From assembly GCA_022376925.1 (NCBI GenBank), contig JAIOJX010000003.1:32932874-32996873 (forward strand): a stretch of DNA of 64,000 nt, read 5' to 3'. The DNA comes from Tragulus kanchil. Lineage: Eukaryota; Chordata; Mammalia; Artiodactyla; Tragulidae. A model generated the notes under the pieces. The model was not told the DNA's origin and made no database searches. It was given only the letters and a program-made list of their open reading frames with translations. The translations under genes were made by a program, and so were the position numbers. Below are positions 12,225 through 24,348 of the stretch, piece by piece (positions within the stretch are counted from its first letter, which is position 1; each line of letters opens with the position of its first letter).

Positions 12225-12372
12225 TGTATCTTAGTCACTCGGTCATGCCTGACTGTCCATGACCCCCATGAAATGGGATGGGTGGCCATTCCCTTCACCA
12301 GGAGGTCTTCCTGACCCAGGGACAGCCTGCTGCGTTGCCAGTAGAATTTTTTTACCATCTGAGCTATCGTGG
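12225..12372 (-). mobile_element. Diverged Bov-tA SINE with internal deletion
   Basis: Antisense Bov-A segment with a deletion near 12258-12275, then the tRNA-like head to 12372. Confidence 0.75.
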
Positions 12373-13426
12373 AAGCAGATATACGGAGCTATAGAGAGAG
12401 CTATAGATTAGTTTCCACAAGGACTTCTCCCCCAAGTGGGAAAACCACTCAGGATGAAGATGAAGTACTTCAGTTCAATGAAGAGACTTCACTTTGCTGC
12501 AGAGCTGCGTGCAAGAAGAAAGCCAGGGGTTCCCTGGGCCCTGTAAGGCTGCAGTGAGGAGAGATTTTTATCTTCCTCATCCACACTGGAAGTCTGAGTT
12601 TTCAAGGGAAAGCTTGCTCATGGCTTTCCTGGATAAAGCTCTACACTGTTTCACCTGAAGGTAAATCCTGGCCTGCAATTCCAGTTTTTCTGCCTGCAGC
12701 CGGGATGAGGGGGTGGGGTGGGACAGGTGGAGCTAGCTGGAGGCAGAAGTCCTTTTTGTCCCCTAGTTTGGCTTTCTTCCTCACTCCTACTCACCCTGCT
12801 GTCAGCTTGAAGCCCACAGGGCCACAGCCAAGAAGACTGGCGGCCACCAAGCTCCCTCCTGGACACTGTCTGGAATGTGGATTTCCTTTTGTTTCTCTGG
12901 TGTTTCTGGTCTGTAGCTTTCAACTGCTCCTACCCTCCCAGAATTTGTTGAAATTTCTTATCTGCTAATGACTGCACCTACTACCTCCTTCCCTTTGTTG
13001 TTATCAGTTTACTTCCTGTTCCACTTCCTGTGAGTCTTTTCAGTGTGGTGTTTCTTGGGGCAAGGGTTTTGACTCTAGAGACATTGTACTTGGAGGAAAA
13101 TGCTGACTCCCATGTTCCCCCTCACCTCTCTCATTCAATGTTCATTAATTCTTACATTTTTATATGAACTATATGTTATTATTATTTCTATTTTACATAG
13201 GAAAGTTTTAAAAGGATCAGAACGCATCACTTGAGAGTGGCAGCACTCAGGTTCCCGTCTAGGCTTTCCTAATAAAAAAATTCCAAGAATGGGGACTCAA
13301 CGTGAGGATAAGCATTATGACTACTTAATTGAAGCCTTTAGAAGAAAATAAAATATTAGTTCTACAGATTTTGACACCAAGTAGACCAATTATTGCAAAA
13401 ATTTCAAAGAATTTTGCCATGGATTT
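12373..13426. other. Unique DNA, locally GC-richer at 12650-12950
   Basis: No gene supported. Two overlapping frames on opposite strands (12651-12923 and 12705-12968) cancel each other as evidence, and neither has a recognisable domain. Confidence 0.5.
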
Positions 13427-13562
13427 TTGACATTTTTCTTTGTATTAACTTTTACGAGAGTACAGTTGCTTTACAATGTTGTGTTCATTTCTGTTGTGCC
13501 ACAAAGTGAATCACCTATACATATACCCCTGTGTTTTGGATTTCCTTCCTATTTAGGTCACT
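13427..13562 (-). mobile_element. L1 3' end fragment (left part)
   Basis: Antisense ruminant L1 3' UTR (GCTTTACAATGTTGTGTTCA at 13469-13488 is diagnostic). It is interrupted by a Bov-tA and continues at about 13765. Confidence 0.75.
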
Positions 13563-13756
13563 GGTGGTGGTGCTGGTAGGAAAGAATCTGCCTTCCAATG
13601 CTGGAGACGCAAGAGATGAGGGTTTGATCCTGACGTTGGGAAAATGCCCTGGAGAAGGTAAATGGCAACCTACTCCAGTATTCTTGCCTTGGACAGAGGA
13701 GCCTGGCGGGCTACAGTTCATGGGGTTGCAAAGAGTCAGACACAGCTGAGTACTTC
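13563..13756 (+). mobile_element. Bov-tA SINE nested in L1
   Basis: tRNA-like head at about 13563-13640, then the Bov-A segment ending in AGTCAGACACAGCTGAG. Inserted into the L1 3' UTR. The open frame across it is spurious. Confidence 0.85.
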
Positions 13757-13764
13757 TCAGTCAG

Positions 13765-13850
13765 CCAGTGGAGCATCAGGGACAGTTCCCTGTGCTATAC
13801 AGGAGGCTATGGATTTCTTTACGTAGTGCTGGAACTAAGACTTAATTCTG
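13765..13850 (-). mobile_element. L1 3' end fragment (right part)
   Basis: Contains TTCCCTGTGCTATACAGGAG (13786-13805), the next conserved block of antisense L1 3' UTR after the SINE. Repeated at 14859-14944. Confidence 0.7.
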
Positions 13851-14461
13851 GAATGAAGGCTCTGAGAGATCTGTGATTTGAAAAGCTGGTGTCGTGTATT
13901 CTTTATTGCCCAATTTCACCCGGAGTTTACCCCTGCTCAGGCATTTGAATTAAAGCCACAAGTAGACTTAGACTTTCAATTCCTTTCCAAGTCCTTCAAG
14001 GGACAAAAAGCCCATAGTTGTATTTCTCCAGAAGCAAATACAGTGTAATATATAACCAAAGAAAGCCACCACTTGAGCAGAGGGCTGACATAGGACCTTA
14101 AATCTAATTTCGATGGCAGGACGAGAAAAATGTTAAAAGTCTGATAAGATTTTTATGGATTTGTAGTGCGAACGTTGCTACCAACCATAACAAGCCCCAC
14201 TCCTTGGGTTAAGCTTGAGAAAATGAATATCCTGTTTTTATTATCCCAGAAATTATTTGCTGTATTGCCTGCCAACAATCCCTCAGTAAATGCAGTCTGC
14301 GAGGAAAAGGCAATGACCACTGTATTTAAAAAAAAAAAAGTGCCACCTTTATTTGTCACCTTTATTTGTTGAATCCAGTTGCCCTCAGGCTGATGGTTGA
14401 GGGAAACTATCACAACACATGACAGAGATTCTTTTGTTTCTTTTTTGTTTTGTTTTGTTTT

Positions 14462-14648
14462 ATTTAATATTTTTATCTACTTAGTTGGCTGTGCCAGGTC
14501 TTAGTGGTGGCATGTGGCATCTTCTAGTTGCATCATTGCATATCTTTAATTGTGGCATGTTGGGATCTAGATCCCCGACCAGGGATCGAACCCAGGCCCC
14601 CTGCATGGTTGTGGATAGTCTTAGCCACTGGACCACCAGAGAGTGCCC
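14462..14648 (-). mobile_element. CHR-type tRNA SINE
   Basis: Antisense element with an AT-rich tail at the left and a tRNA-like head at the right (near 14580-14648, with the B-box complement GGGATCGAACC). Confidence 0.75.
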
Positions 14649-14755
14649 TAAACTTTGTTACTTTTTGAACAAAATTTGTGGTCTTAGTCTTTGCAAAGAA
14701 AACACTCTTGAAGACAAATCATCATGTTTTTCCTGTTGATCAGTGGCTGGGACTA

Positions 14756-14850
14756 ATGGCAACCTACTCCAGTATTCTTGCCTTGGACAGAGGAGCCTGG
14801 CGGGCTACAGTTCATGGGGTTGCAAAGAGTCAGACACAGCTGAGTACTTC
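14756..14850 (+). mobile_element. Bov-tA 3' fragment (second assembled copy)
   Basis: Repeats the Bov-A part of 13662-13756. The tRNA head is missing because of the duplication 4 breakpoint. Confidence 0.85.
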
Positions 14851-15560
14851 TCAGTCAGCCAGTGGAGCATCAGGGACAGTTCCCTGTGCTATACAGGAGG
14901 CTATGGATTTCTTTACGTAGTGCTGGAACTAAGACTTAATTCTGGAATGAAGGCTCTGAGAGATCTGTGATTTGAAAAGCTGGTGTCGTGTATTCTTTAT
15001 TGCCCAATTTCACCCGGAGTTTACCCCTGCTCAGGCATTTGAATTAAAGCCACAAGTAGACTTAGACTTTCAATTCCTTTCCAAGTCCTTCAAGGGACAA
15101 AAAGCCCATAGTTGTATTTCTCCAGAAGCAAATACAGTGTAATATATAACCAAAGAAAGCCACCACTTGAGCAGAGGGCTGACATAGGACCTTAAATCTA
15201 ATTTCGATGGCAGGACGAGAAAAATGTTAAAAGTCTGATAAGATTTTTATGGATTTGTAGTGCGAACGTTGCTACCAACCATAACAAGCCCCACTCCTTG
15301 GGTTAAGCTTGAGAAAATGAATATCCTGTTTTTATTATCCCAGAAATTATTTGCTGTATTGCCTGCCAACAATCCCTCAGTAAATGCAGTCTGCGAGGAA
15401 AAGGCAATGACCACTGTATTTAAAAAAAAAAAAAAAAAGTGCCACCTTTATTTGTCACCTTTATTTGTTGAATCCAGTTGCCCTCAGGCTGATGGTTGAG
15501 GGAAACTATCACAACACATGACAGAGATTCTTTTGTTTCTTTTTTGTTTTGTTTTGTTTT

Positions 15561-15747
15561 ATTTAATATTTTTATCTACTTAGTTGGCTGTGCCAGGTCT
15601 TAGTGGTGGCATGTGGCATCTTCTAGTTGCATCATTGCATATCTTTAATTGTGGCATGTTGGGATCTAGATCCCCGACCAGGGATCGAACCCAGGCCCCC
15701 TGCATGGTTGTGGATAGTCTTAGCCACTGGACCACCAGAGAGTGCCC
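15561..15747 (-). mobile_element. CHR-type tRNA SINE, second assembled copy
   Basis: Duplicate of 14462-14648 at offset 1099. Confidence 0.75.
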
Positions 15748-15854
15748 TAAACTTTGTTACTTTTTGAACAAAATTTGTGGTCTTAGTCTTTGCAAAGAAA
15801 ACACTCTTGAAGACAAATCATCATGTTTTTCCTGTTGATCAGTGGCTGGGACTA

Positions 15855-16306
15855 GATTTGTTCTTTATGATCACATGACCTGTAAGAACAACCTACGTGA
15901 TTAGTTCTTTCTTTCGATCTGGTTTTGACAATTTGAAAATTTTTAGTGGTTTGCACATGAGTTCAACTTGAAAGGCAATATATTCAGAAAAGCATCAAAT
16001 ATTCAGAGCAATAAATAAGAGAAGAAAGAGAATTTCCTAATCAAGTTTGAAAACATCATTATTGATTCAGATTTCTAATAGTACAATGTATCAATATAAT
16101 TTTAAGTTTCTTCTGGTGCAAATTGTTGTTTCCTACCTGAGGTCATTAGGATTCTTCTTTATATACAAAAGGTCTGATATGATTGCTCAAATATTGCACC
16201 TAGTTTGTAGGCTGAGCAAAAGATTAATGTGTACCTTTTCTCTTTCCTAGCTAAAATATTCTATTAGTGATTCTTTCTATTATTTAATATTGCTATGCTT
16301 TTCCTC
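15855..16306. other. AT-rich unique DNA
   Basis: No gene or repeat recognised. Confidence 0.5.
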
Positions 16307-16437
16307 CCTGAAAAAGGAAATGATAATCCACTCCAGTATTCTTGCCTGGAGAATCCCATGGACAGAGGGGCCTGGTGGGCTACAGTCCATGGCGTCACAA
16401 AGAGTCAGACACGACTGAGTGACTGAGCACACACATG
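16307..16437 (+). mobile_element. Bov-A monomer
   Basis: Only the BovB-derived segment, from the AAATGATAATCCACTCCAG-like start to CAGACACGACTGAGTGACTG, without a tRNA head. Low divergence. Confidence 0.85.
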
Positions 16438-16603
16438 CTTTTCCTATTTAAATATAGAAATCTGTATATGCATGATGCATAAGAATGGGGCCCAGCTTTT
16501 ACAAAGCCAAGGACTACAGTTGAATTGAAAAGTAATACCCATGTACTCTTAACAACTTATTGCTATAGCCTAAACACGTCTGCCTGCCTTCTTTATTTCT
16601 CTT

Positions 16604-16915
16604 TTTTTTTTTTTTTTTTTTAAAATTTTATTTATTTATCTTTTGGAGGGGGATGGGCGGGCCACCTCCACTGGTCTTTCATTTCTCCATTTTCAACCTA
16701 CGTTGTACTTTGGTTCCTGTGGGCCTCCCATCGCGGTGGCCACTGTCGTCGCAGAGCACTGGCTCTGGGCGCACGCACACAAGAGCTCCGGCTCGGTAAT
16801 TGGACACATGGGTCCAGCAGCTCCGCGGCATGTGGGATCTTCCCAGGCCAGGGATCGAACCGGCGCCCCTTGCACTGCAAGGCGGTGTCCTTGCCCACTG
16901 GACCACCAGGGAAGC
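16604..16915 (-). mobile_element. GC-rich CHR-like SINE, young, with 17-bp target-site duplication
   Basis: Antisense element with a long T-run and (TTTA)n tail at the left and the head at 16865-16915. It is flanked by a perfect 17-base repeat CCTTCTTTATTTCTCTT (16587-16603 and 16916-16932). A perfect repeat of this length indicates recent retrotransposition. Confidence 0.93.
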
Positions 16916-16932
16916 CCTTCTTTATTTCTCTT

Positions 16933-17972
16933 AAGTGGTGTTTCTTGGGAAAGATTTTGTTTGTATTGCTACAGTCAGAGAGAAGTACACACTATGGCAA
17001 GTTGGACATGGAAAGCTTTTTGAAAGAATAAAAAGCACATGTTATGACCATCACTTGTCTCAACTCAGATCTGAATCCCACATTTACAACACTTAAGAAG
17101 CATCTAGAATTTAATACCGCCACTTAGGCTACCGCACCTTCTGAATCTAAGAGGAGTCCCAGAGAAGCAGGGGATGCTAAAAAGGAGTTCAGTTACAGAA
17201 CATAAGAGAAGCTGGATATCTTTACTTTCAACTTGCACCACAGGGGAATGAATAGCTCATCTTTTGGAATGCAATATAATTTTGAGTCTATTTCAGAAGA
17301 CTATTTATTATAGGATAAACTGGTGTTGATCAAAACATGTTCAAATACTTCACATCTGTTCTGATGGTAGTATGACCAGGTCCAAAGCAAATCCCCATTA
17401 TAACCCGCCCACATGTAAGCTGGAAAAAGGATCTTTATATTTGGTTGATTTCTAAGGCCCCTCTCGAAAGGTGAATAGAGCCAACCCCTCCTCCAGACTT
17501 AAAGTTCAAACGTGTTTTGGATCACTCTCTCGAACATAATACAGTTCAGTTAACTTGTTTAAAACATATTGATTCTCTCTAGGCTCTTCCACCTGGGAGG
17601 AACTGATAGCCATCCAAATATGTAAACTTTTGCTTTTCCCCTGGCCAAACATGCGTGCATGCACTCACACACGCACACACAGGGGGATTCTTTTTTTTTT
17701 TTTCACATTGAAACTGAAGATGTAAATGAAGGCCTGTAGTCTCTGTCTGGTTCTAGTTACAAGCTCTGTTTGTTGACATCACAGATGAAGGCCTGCTGTG
17801 TCTCTGGCTCCGTCTACTCCATTTCCCCTCTAATTAGGCTTTGCCCTCAATTAACTTAATGATGCAACTTTTCCTATAGATCATTTGCCCTTTCAATCAA
17901 TTAATAGAATATGAGGGTGCATCCCTCCTTGGCTTGGGATGCATTTGCCTGAGGGCAGACTGTTCAGCTCCC
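16933..17972. other. Unique DNA with ATTA-rich block
   Basis: No gene seen. Contains a CA tract (17662-17681), a T-run (17691-17703) and several TAATTA/CAATTAA-type motifs at 17831-17906. Confidence 0.5.
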
Positions 17973-20180
17973 AAAAGTTTCACAGAAGCAAGAGCAAGAG
18001 GCTGACTACTCTATCATATACTATCCTAAGAAAATAGGTCCTAAGGGAAGCCTTAACTAAATGGAGTCTCATTATTGATTTCTGTCAGGGTAAAGAGTTC
18101 ATCTGAAACACAGGGATAGGTCAAAAATATTGATGAGTGTGTTGTCAATTTAAGTCAGTTCAAAATAAATTTAGGGTCAATATTTCCAAAGAGCAACTGA
18201 GGACTCCTGTAATGCCAAGTAAGAATTATGAAACACATTCACACATACCTCTGTAAATGCCCTGGACCAATCATGAAGATTTTCATTATTAGCTGAGGAA
18301 ATCAAACTTATCCTTCTCAGACAAGATTACTTTCTTTTCCCAGCCTATAATTAAGGATTACAGAATGGATTTCAAAATAAAGACAGTCCTTACGAGCTTA
18401 CTGTAGGACCCATATCATCCATATCAACATCTGAATGATACATGATCAAGATTTTAAGATGAAGTTGACTAATGCTTTCTTGAAATGAAACTAAGAAAGC
18501 AAACTAAGAAAAGACAAACGTGGTAGTTCAGCATTTTATGAAAAGGCAGGATGAAATAGACATAGAATAGCCACAGGGTTCTATATAGACAAGAAAACGA
18601 GAAATTATGAATCTTCCCCAGAATACTTACTGTTTGTTTGTTGAAAACAAAGGCATAGTCTCATATATTAATGTATTTTCTGTTATCTGTAATATGTGAT
18701 ATGTGCTTTTAATAAAATGTAACCTGGTTTAGATAATAGAGGCTTCAGATAAAAAAAAAACACTTCCACTAAAAAAGTTTTTAAAAATTCTATTACTGAG
18801 CTAAAGAAATAAGGTTTGCCGATTTCACCTATAGAAGACTCAAGAAAGACTATTTTGTATCATGTAAACACATATGAAGGAATATTATTTCAGCAGATCT
18901 CATTTCACTAAGTACAGTGGGGTGGAGGGCGAGAGTCTTGTAGCAAGAAATTTAATCAGGCCCTAGAAAAGCATTGTACCCAGAAGGATTGTAAATAGTC
19001 AGCTTTACACACGGCATATAGAGTACTCTTCTCCAAAGATGCTGAGTACAGAGGATACTTAGATCATGGTTTTAAAAGTTTCACAGAAGCAAGAGCAAGA
19101 GGCTGACTACTCTATCATATACTATCCTAAGAAAATAGGTCCTAAGGGAAGCCTTAACTAAATGGAGTCTCATTATTGATTTCTGTCAGGGTAAAGAGTT
19201 CATCTGAAACACAGGGATAGGTCAAAAATATTGATGAGTGTGTTGTCAATTTAAGTCAGTTCAAAATAAATTTAGGGTCAATATTTCCAAAGAGCAACTG
19301 AGGACTCCTGTAATGCCAAGTAAGAATTATGAAACACATTCACACATACCTCTGTAAATGCCCTGGACCAATCATGAAGATTTTCATTATTAGCTGAGGA
19401 AATCAAACTTATCCTTCTCAGACAAGATTACTTTCTTTTCCCAGCCTATAATTAAGGATTACAGAATGGATTTCAAAATAAAGACAGTCCTTACGAGCTT
19501 ACTGTAGGACCCATATCATCCATATCAACATCTGAATGATACATGATCAAGATTTTAAGATGAAGTTGACTAATGCTTTCTTGAAATGAAACTAAGAAAG
19601 CAAACTAAGAAAAGACAAACGTGGTAGTTCAGCATTTTATGAAAAGGCAGGATGAAATAGACATAGAATAGCCACAGGGTTCTATATAGACAAGAAAAAC
19701 GAGAAATTATGAATCTTCCCCAGAATACTTACTGTTTGTTTGTTGAAAACAAAGGCATAGTCTCATATATTAATGTATTTTCTGTTATCTGTAATATGTG
19801 ATATGTGCTTTTAATAAAATGTAACCTGGTTTAGATAATAGAGGCTTCAGATAAAAAAAAAACACTTCCACTAAAAAAGTTTTTAAAAATTCTATTACTG
19901 AGCTAAAGAAATAAGGTTTGCCGATTTCACCTATAGAAGACTCAAGAAAGACTATTTTGTATCATGTAAACACATATGAAGGAATATTATTTCAGCAGAT
20001 CTCATTTCACTAAGTACAGTGGGGTGGAGGGCGAGAGTCTTGTAGCAAGAAATTTAATCAGGCCCTAGAAAAGCATTGTACCCAGAAGGATTGTAAATAG
20101 TCAGCTTTACACACGGCATATAGAGTACTCTTCTCCAAAGATGCTGAGTACAGAGGATACTTAGATCATGGTTTTAAAAG
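17973..20180 (+). repeat. Tandem duplication 5 (17973-19078 / 19074-20180)
   Basis: About 1.1 kb of DNA without recognised repeats is present twice at offset 1101-1102. The junction shares five bases, AAAAG (19074-19078), which occur at both the left and right ends of the unit. The only difference I noticed is one extra A near 19696. Confidence 0.96.
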
Positions 20181-20747
20181 AACCATGTCAAACATTGTTT
20201 TTCCTTCTTTTCAAAATTAAGAATTGCTTCATTGCTCGGGTGCTTCCCTTGGTTCTCCATGACATTTCACCTCTGGTCTGTGTTGTGCACCCAGGTGATC
20301 TCGGCTGTGCACTGCAATCCCCAGGAAAGCAGAGTCCATGGCAAGCCCTCCCTAACCACACCTGGAGAGAGAAGGTGGGACACACTGTCAGCTCTCCGTT
20401 TCATGCCATATATGGACTTGAGCTTGAGGACAGCAGGGAGCCATGGGTGCTTTTAAAGCACTCTGCATAGGACAAGTTCAGGGGACAGTCCTGAATACAT
20501 GATACACTCCCCATACTACTCCAGGGATATTTAGCTTTAGATCCCCAACTAAGCCTCAGTATAACTGAAAAGAATAGAGTTCACTTGGCTGTCTCATCTA
20601 CATGTTTTCAAGCCCAAGATGTTCAAAGTTGAATTCATTATCTTCTCTCAGAGATAAAGTTCATCTTCTTTTTGATGTGTTCCATTCGTAACCACACTGG
20701 GCATCAGAACTTTGGGGATAAGAGCAATAGAGCTCCCTTACAAAAAG
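20181..20747. other. Unique DNA
   Basis: No gene supported. The 100-codon frame at 20168-20470 overlaps open frames on the other strand and shows no domain. Confidence 0.5.
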
Positions 20748-20950
20748 TCTGGCTTCCTGGGTGGCCTGCCTGTCAATGCCAGAACTGCAGGAAACAAGGG
20801 TTCAATTCCTGGGTAGGGATGATCCTGTGAAGGAGGAAATGGAAACCCACTCCAGGATTCTTCCCTAGGAAATCCCAGGGACAGAGAAGCCTGGTGGGCT
20901 ACAGTCCACAGGGTTGCAAAGAGTCAGACACGACAGAGCATGCATGCAAC
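20748..20950 (+). mobile_element. Bov-tA SINE, diverged
   Basis: Sense tRNA-like head (20750-20815) and Bov-A segment ending in GAGTCAGACACGACAGAGC. Confidence 0.85.
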
Positions 20951-21316
20951 CAAAGGTCTACTTTGACTGAAGAAAGGGACATGATTTAACCCCAGCCTCA
21001 CAGCCAGGAAAGGGTAGATATCCTATTCCAGTCCAGTTAGAAATTACTCTCTAGCCCAGGTTCTCTCTGCAAAATCAAAGCTAAATGATAATTAATGGAA
21101 GACTACTGTTTATTTAGGGTCCAGCTTAGGGTTCAAGGAAATATGAGGCCAGGGTGAGAGCTCAGGTGGAATCATGGATCAGGATGTTGAGCAACGCAAC
21201 ATGAAGACAGGGAGGCTGCCTGGGTCCTAGGTTCACTCAAGAGGAGAGGGACTCGGGGGAAAAGAAGATGAGGTTCCCAGACATCATTCTTGGGAAGGCG
21301 TCCAAGTTTACATGAA
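20951..21316. other. Unique DNA
   Basis: No gene or repeat recognised. Minus-strand frame 21172-21600 runs into a TA microsatellite and is not credible. Confidence 0.5.
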
Positions 21317-21546
21317 TGGAACAAAGGCACATTAGGCAGCTGTGGCCTTGGGAGTATCAAGATCACAGGCCCTGTTCTTAAAGGCATAGCCCAAGGGCTA
21401 ATACAATTAGGCTGAAGGCCCATAGTCCTTTTATAGGATTTATTTGATCTTGGGCCAATAAATGAAAAATTAATTTGATTACTTTCATTGCTTTTTAAAA
21501 GATTTACAGAGTATTTTCTGGAAAAGAGACAACTGATTCCCAATTC

Positions 21547-21603
21547 ATATATATATATATATATGTATATGTATACATATGTATACATACACACATACAC
21601 ACG
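21547..21603 (+). repeat. TA/CA microsatellite
   Basis: Alternating TA run grading into a CATA/CACA run. The second copy at 22633-22687 has a different length and motif composition, the kind of change expected from sequencing or assembly slippage or from allelic difference. Confidence 0.9.
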
Positions 21604-21607
21604 CGTT

Positions 21608-21825
21608 CTGAGTGCAAAGTCGCTCAGTTGTGTCCAACTCTTTATGACACTTTGAACTGGATCCCACCCATGTCCCCTGTCCGTGGGATTCTCCAGGCAA
21701 GAATACTGGAGTAGGTTGCCATTCCTGCCTTTCCCCAGGAGACCTTCCTAACCCAGCAATTGAACCCAGGTCTCCTGCCTTGCTGGCAGATTCTATACTG
21801 TCTGAGCTACCACAGAAATCCATTT
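21608..21825 (-). mobile_element. Bov-tA SINE
   Basis: Antisense Bov-A segment and tRNA head, well preserved. Confidence 0.87.
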
Positions 21826-21859
21826 AAATTCTCTGAGAATCCTAAAAGTGGATTCTTAT

Positions 21860-22050
21860 ATTGGTGATCATTGACAGAAACCATTCTAAACGTATTTCAA
21901 ATCACATTATCATCTCTCTGTGAGGTAAGTGATGTTACTAAAATTTGTCCAATGCAGATAAAATTAAGAATCAGGGAAATTAAGCAAAATTTACAAAGTC
22001 ACATGTTACTCAGTAGTAGAGCCAGATTCAAAACCCAGATATTTAAGTTT
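21860..22050 (-). repeat. MIR-like ancient repeat
   Basis: Phrases of the type 'CATTATCATCTC...GATAAAATTAAGAATCAGGGAAATTAAG...AAAGTCACA...AGTAGTAGAGCC' match decayed MIR/L2-class consensus in order. Exact family and strand are uncertain. Duplicated at 22944-23134. Confidence 0.5.
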
Positions 22051-22691
22051 CTTAGACAGAAGAAGCAGATTTGAAGACTGTAATTGCCATTCTCCAGTGA
22101 TGACCCTGGAGACAGCTCAGTTAGACTGTTTGTTCCTATCACAGTGTTCTCCGCACTGATACTTCATAGCTTCTTGTGCATTGTATGTTGTCATTCTGCC
22201 CATCGTGGAAACAATCTTGCTTCCCAGTTGCTAGGACAGAAGAAAACCCAAGGGTCCCAAACCTAATCATATCATTGAGGTTGCTTAATTAGTAAACTGA
22301 ATTTTACTCTCAACATTAAGTCGATGAATTCCTGACCTGAGACTGATGGCTCTTCACCTGGGAAGGTCAAACTCTGTAGAAACCACGTCATTGCTGTTTG
22401 GAATGGAGCTTTCAACTGGAACAAAGGCACATTAGGCGCGCAGTATCAAGATCACAGGCCCTGTTCTTAAAGGCATAGCCCAAGGGCTAATAATTAGGCT
22501 GAAGGCCCATAGTCCTTTATAGGATTTATTTGATCTTGGGCCAATAAATGAAAAATTAATTTGATTACTTTCATTGCTTTTTAAAAGATTTACAGAGTAT
22601 TTTCTGGAAAAGAGACAACTGATTCCCAATTCATATATATATATATAGTATATGTATACATATGTATACACACACACACACACACGCGTTC

Positions 22692-22908
22692 TGAGTGCAA
22701 AGTCGCTCAGTTGTGTCCAACTCTTTATGACACTTTGAACTGGATCCCACCCATGTCCCCTGTCCGTGGGATTCTCCAGGCAAGAATACTGGAGTAGGTT
22801 GCCATTCCTGCCTTTCCCCAGGAGACCTTCCTAACCCAGCAATTGAACCCAGGTCTCCTGCCTTGCTGGCAGATTCTATACTGTCTGAGCTACCACAGAA
22901 ATCCATTT
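22692..22908 (-). mobile_element. Bov-tA SINE, second assembled copy
   Basis: Duplicate of 21608-21825 through duplication 6. Confidence 0.87.
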
Positions 22909-23503
22909 AAATTCTCTGAGAATCCGCAAAAGTGGATTCTTATATTGGTGATCATTGACAGAAACCATTCTAAACGTATTTCAAATCACATTATCATCTC
23001 TCTGTGAGGTAAGTGATGTTACTAAAATTTGTCCAATGCAGATAAAATTAAGAATCAGGGAAATTAAGCAAAATTTACAAAGTCACATGTTACTCAGTAG
23101 TAGAGCCAGATTCAAAACCCAGATATTTAAGTTTCTTAGACAGAAGAAGCAGATTTGAAGACTGTAATTGCCATTCTCCAGTGATGACCCTGGAGACAGC
23201 TCAGTTAGACTGTTTGTTCCTATCACAGTGTTCTCCGCACTGATACTTCATAGCTTCTTGTGCATTGTATGTTGTCATTCTGCCCATCGTGGAAACAATC
23301 TTGCTTCCCAGTTGCTAGGACAGAAGAAAACCCAAGGGTCCCAAACCTAATCATATCATTGAGGTTGCTTAATTAGTAAACTGAATTTTACTCTCAACAT
23401 TAAGTCGATGAATTCCTGACCTGAGACTGATGGCTCTTCACCTGGGAAGGTCAAACTCTGTAGAAACCACGTCATTGCTGTTTGGAATGGAGCTTTCAAC
23501 TGG

Positions 23504-24032
23504 TTTCTGAATCCTTAAATTGGGCAAAAAGTGTAACGGTTGAGAGACCATGCATCAGAACTGGTCATTTGCACTATGAGTTTTTCAAGCTTGTTTATGT
23601 GCATACATTTTAGTTATTAGGAAACCTTGAGAATCATTTGTTACTCTTTCAATATGGTTGCAAACTAATTACTACCGCGCTCTTATCTAAAACCATTGTG
23701 TTTCTTCTTGTCTTCATGGCATGTATCACCACTTGATTATTTTTCCTGTTCAGTGTTTATTTTCTCTTTCTGGAATATAAATTCCAGTATAGCAACTATA
23801 ACCTATTCTGTTCACTGCCATATCTTAAGCTTACACCTCTATCTGAAACATCGGGAATATACAGTAAATGTTTGTGGAATAGATAAATAAAGCATTTATT
23901 ATTATAAATAAAGACATTTTGGGCGGATAGATTAGATAGCTCAAAAGTTCCTTCTGACCAGCATGTTTATGATTTCATAATTTCAGTGTTTCAAGATGAC
24001 AGTTTTACATGAAATTAAAGGCCATTGATAGC
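23504..24032. other. AT-rich unique DNA
   Basis: No gene or repeat recognised. Repeated at 24632-25160. Confidence 0.5.
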
Positions 24033-24045
24033 AGAGTTACATTTT

Positions 24046-24348
24046 CTCTTTTTTTGGGAGGGGGGTGTTGAGGCGGGATGGGGATGGGCGGGCCACTTCT
24101 ATTGGTCTTTCATTTATCTATTTTCATTCATCTTTGTTCTTTGGCCCGTGTGGGCCTCCCATCGTGGTGGCCTCTTGTCACAGAGCACTGGCTCTGGGCG
24201 CATGTGCTCCAGAGCTCTGGCTCGGTAATTGGACACATCGGTCCAGCCACTCCACGGCATGTGGGATCTTCCCAGGCCAGGGATTGAACTGGCACCCCTT
24301 GCACTGCGAGGCAGTGTCCCTACCCACTGGACCACCAGGGAAGCCTGA
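24046..24348 (-). mobile_element. GC-rich CHR-like SINE (copy with corrupted right flank)
   Basis: Antisense element. Left target repeat AGAGTTACATTTT at 24033-24045. The right one is scrambled (24349-24370) because it lies next to the duplication 7 junction. Confidence 0.85.

Larger units (their letters stand above)
13661..15854 (+). repeat. Tandem duplication 4 (13661-14755 / 14756-15854)
   Basis: Directly abutting copies at offset 1094, rising to 1099 because an A-run near 14327 is five bases longer in copy 2 (near 15421). The left breakpoint cuts through the middle of a Bov-tA, so copy 2 starts with a headless SINE fragment. Confidence 0.95.
21317..23503 (+). repeat. Tandem duplication 6 (21317-22419 / 22417-23503)
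   Basis: Offset 1100 at the start, settling to 1084. The junction shares TGG. The beginning of copy 2 (22434-22443) has lost bases relative to 21334-21354, and the TA/CA microsatellite differs in length and motif (21547-21603 versus 22633-22687). Contains a minus-strand Bov-tA and a MIR-like stretch. Confidence 0.95.

Noticed and set aside
12651..12968. Possible exon in the GC-richer patch
   Set aside because: Open on both strands with low-complexity composition and no recognisable domain. I could not support splice sites.
16855..16915. tRNA genes suggested by A-box and B-box motifs
   Set aside because: These are the tRNA-derived heads of SINEs. They are followed by SINE bodies and do not fold as complete tRNAs.
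21172..21600. 142-codon minus-strand frame
   Set aside because: The N-terminus is encoded by a TA/CA microsatellite (runs of Tyr/Ile), and the rest shows no family resemblance. The second copy breaks differently.
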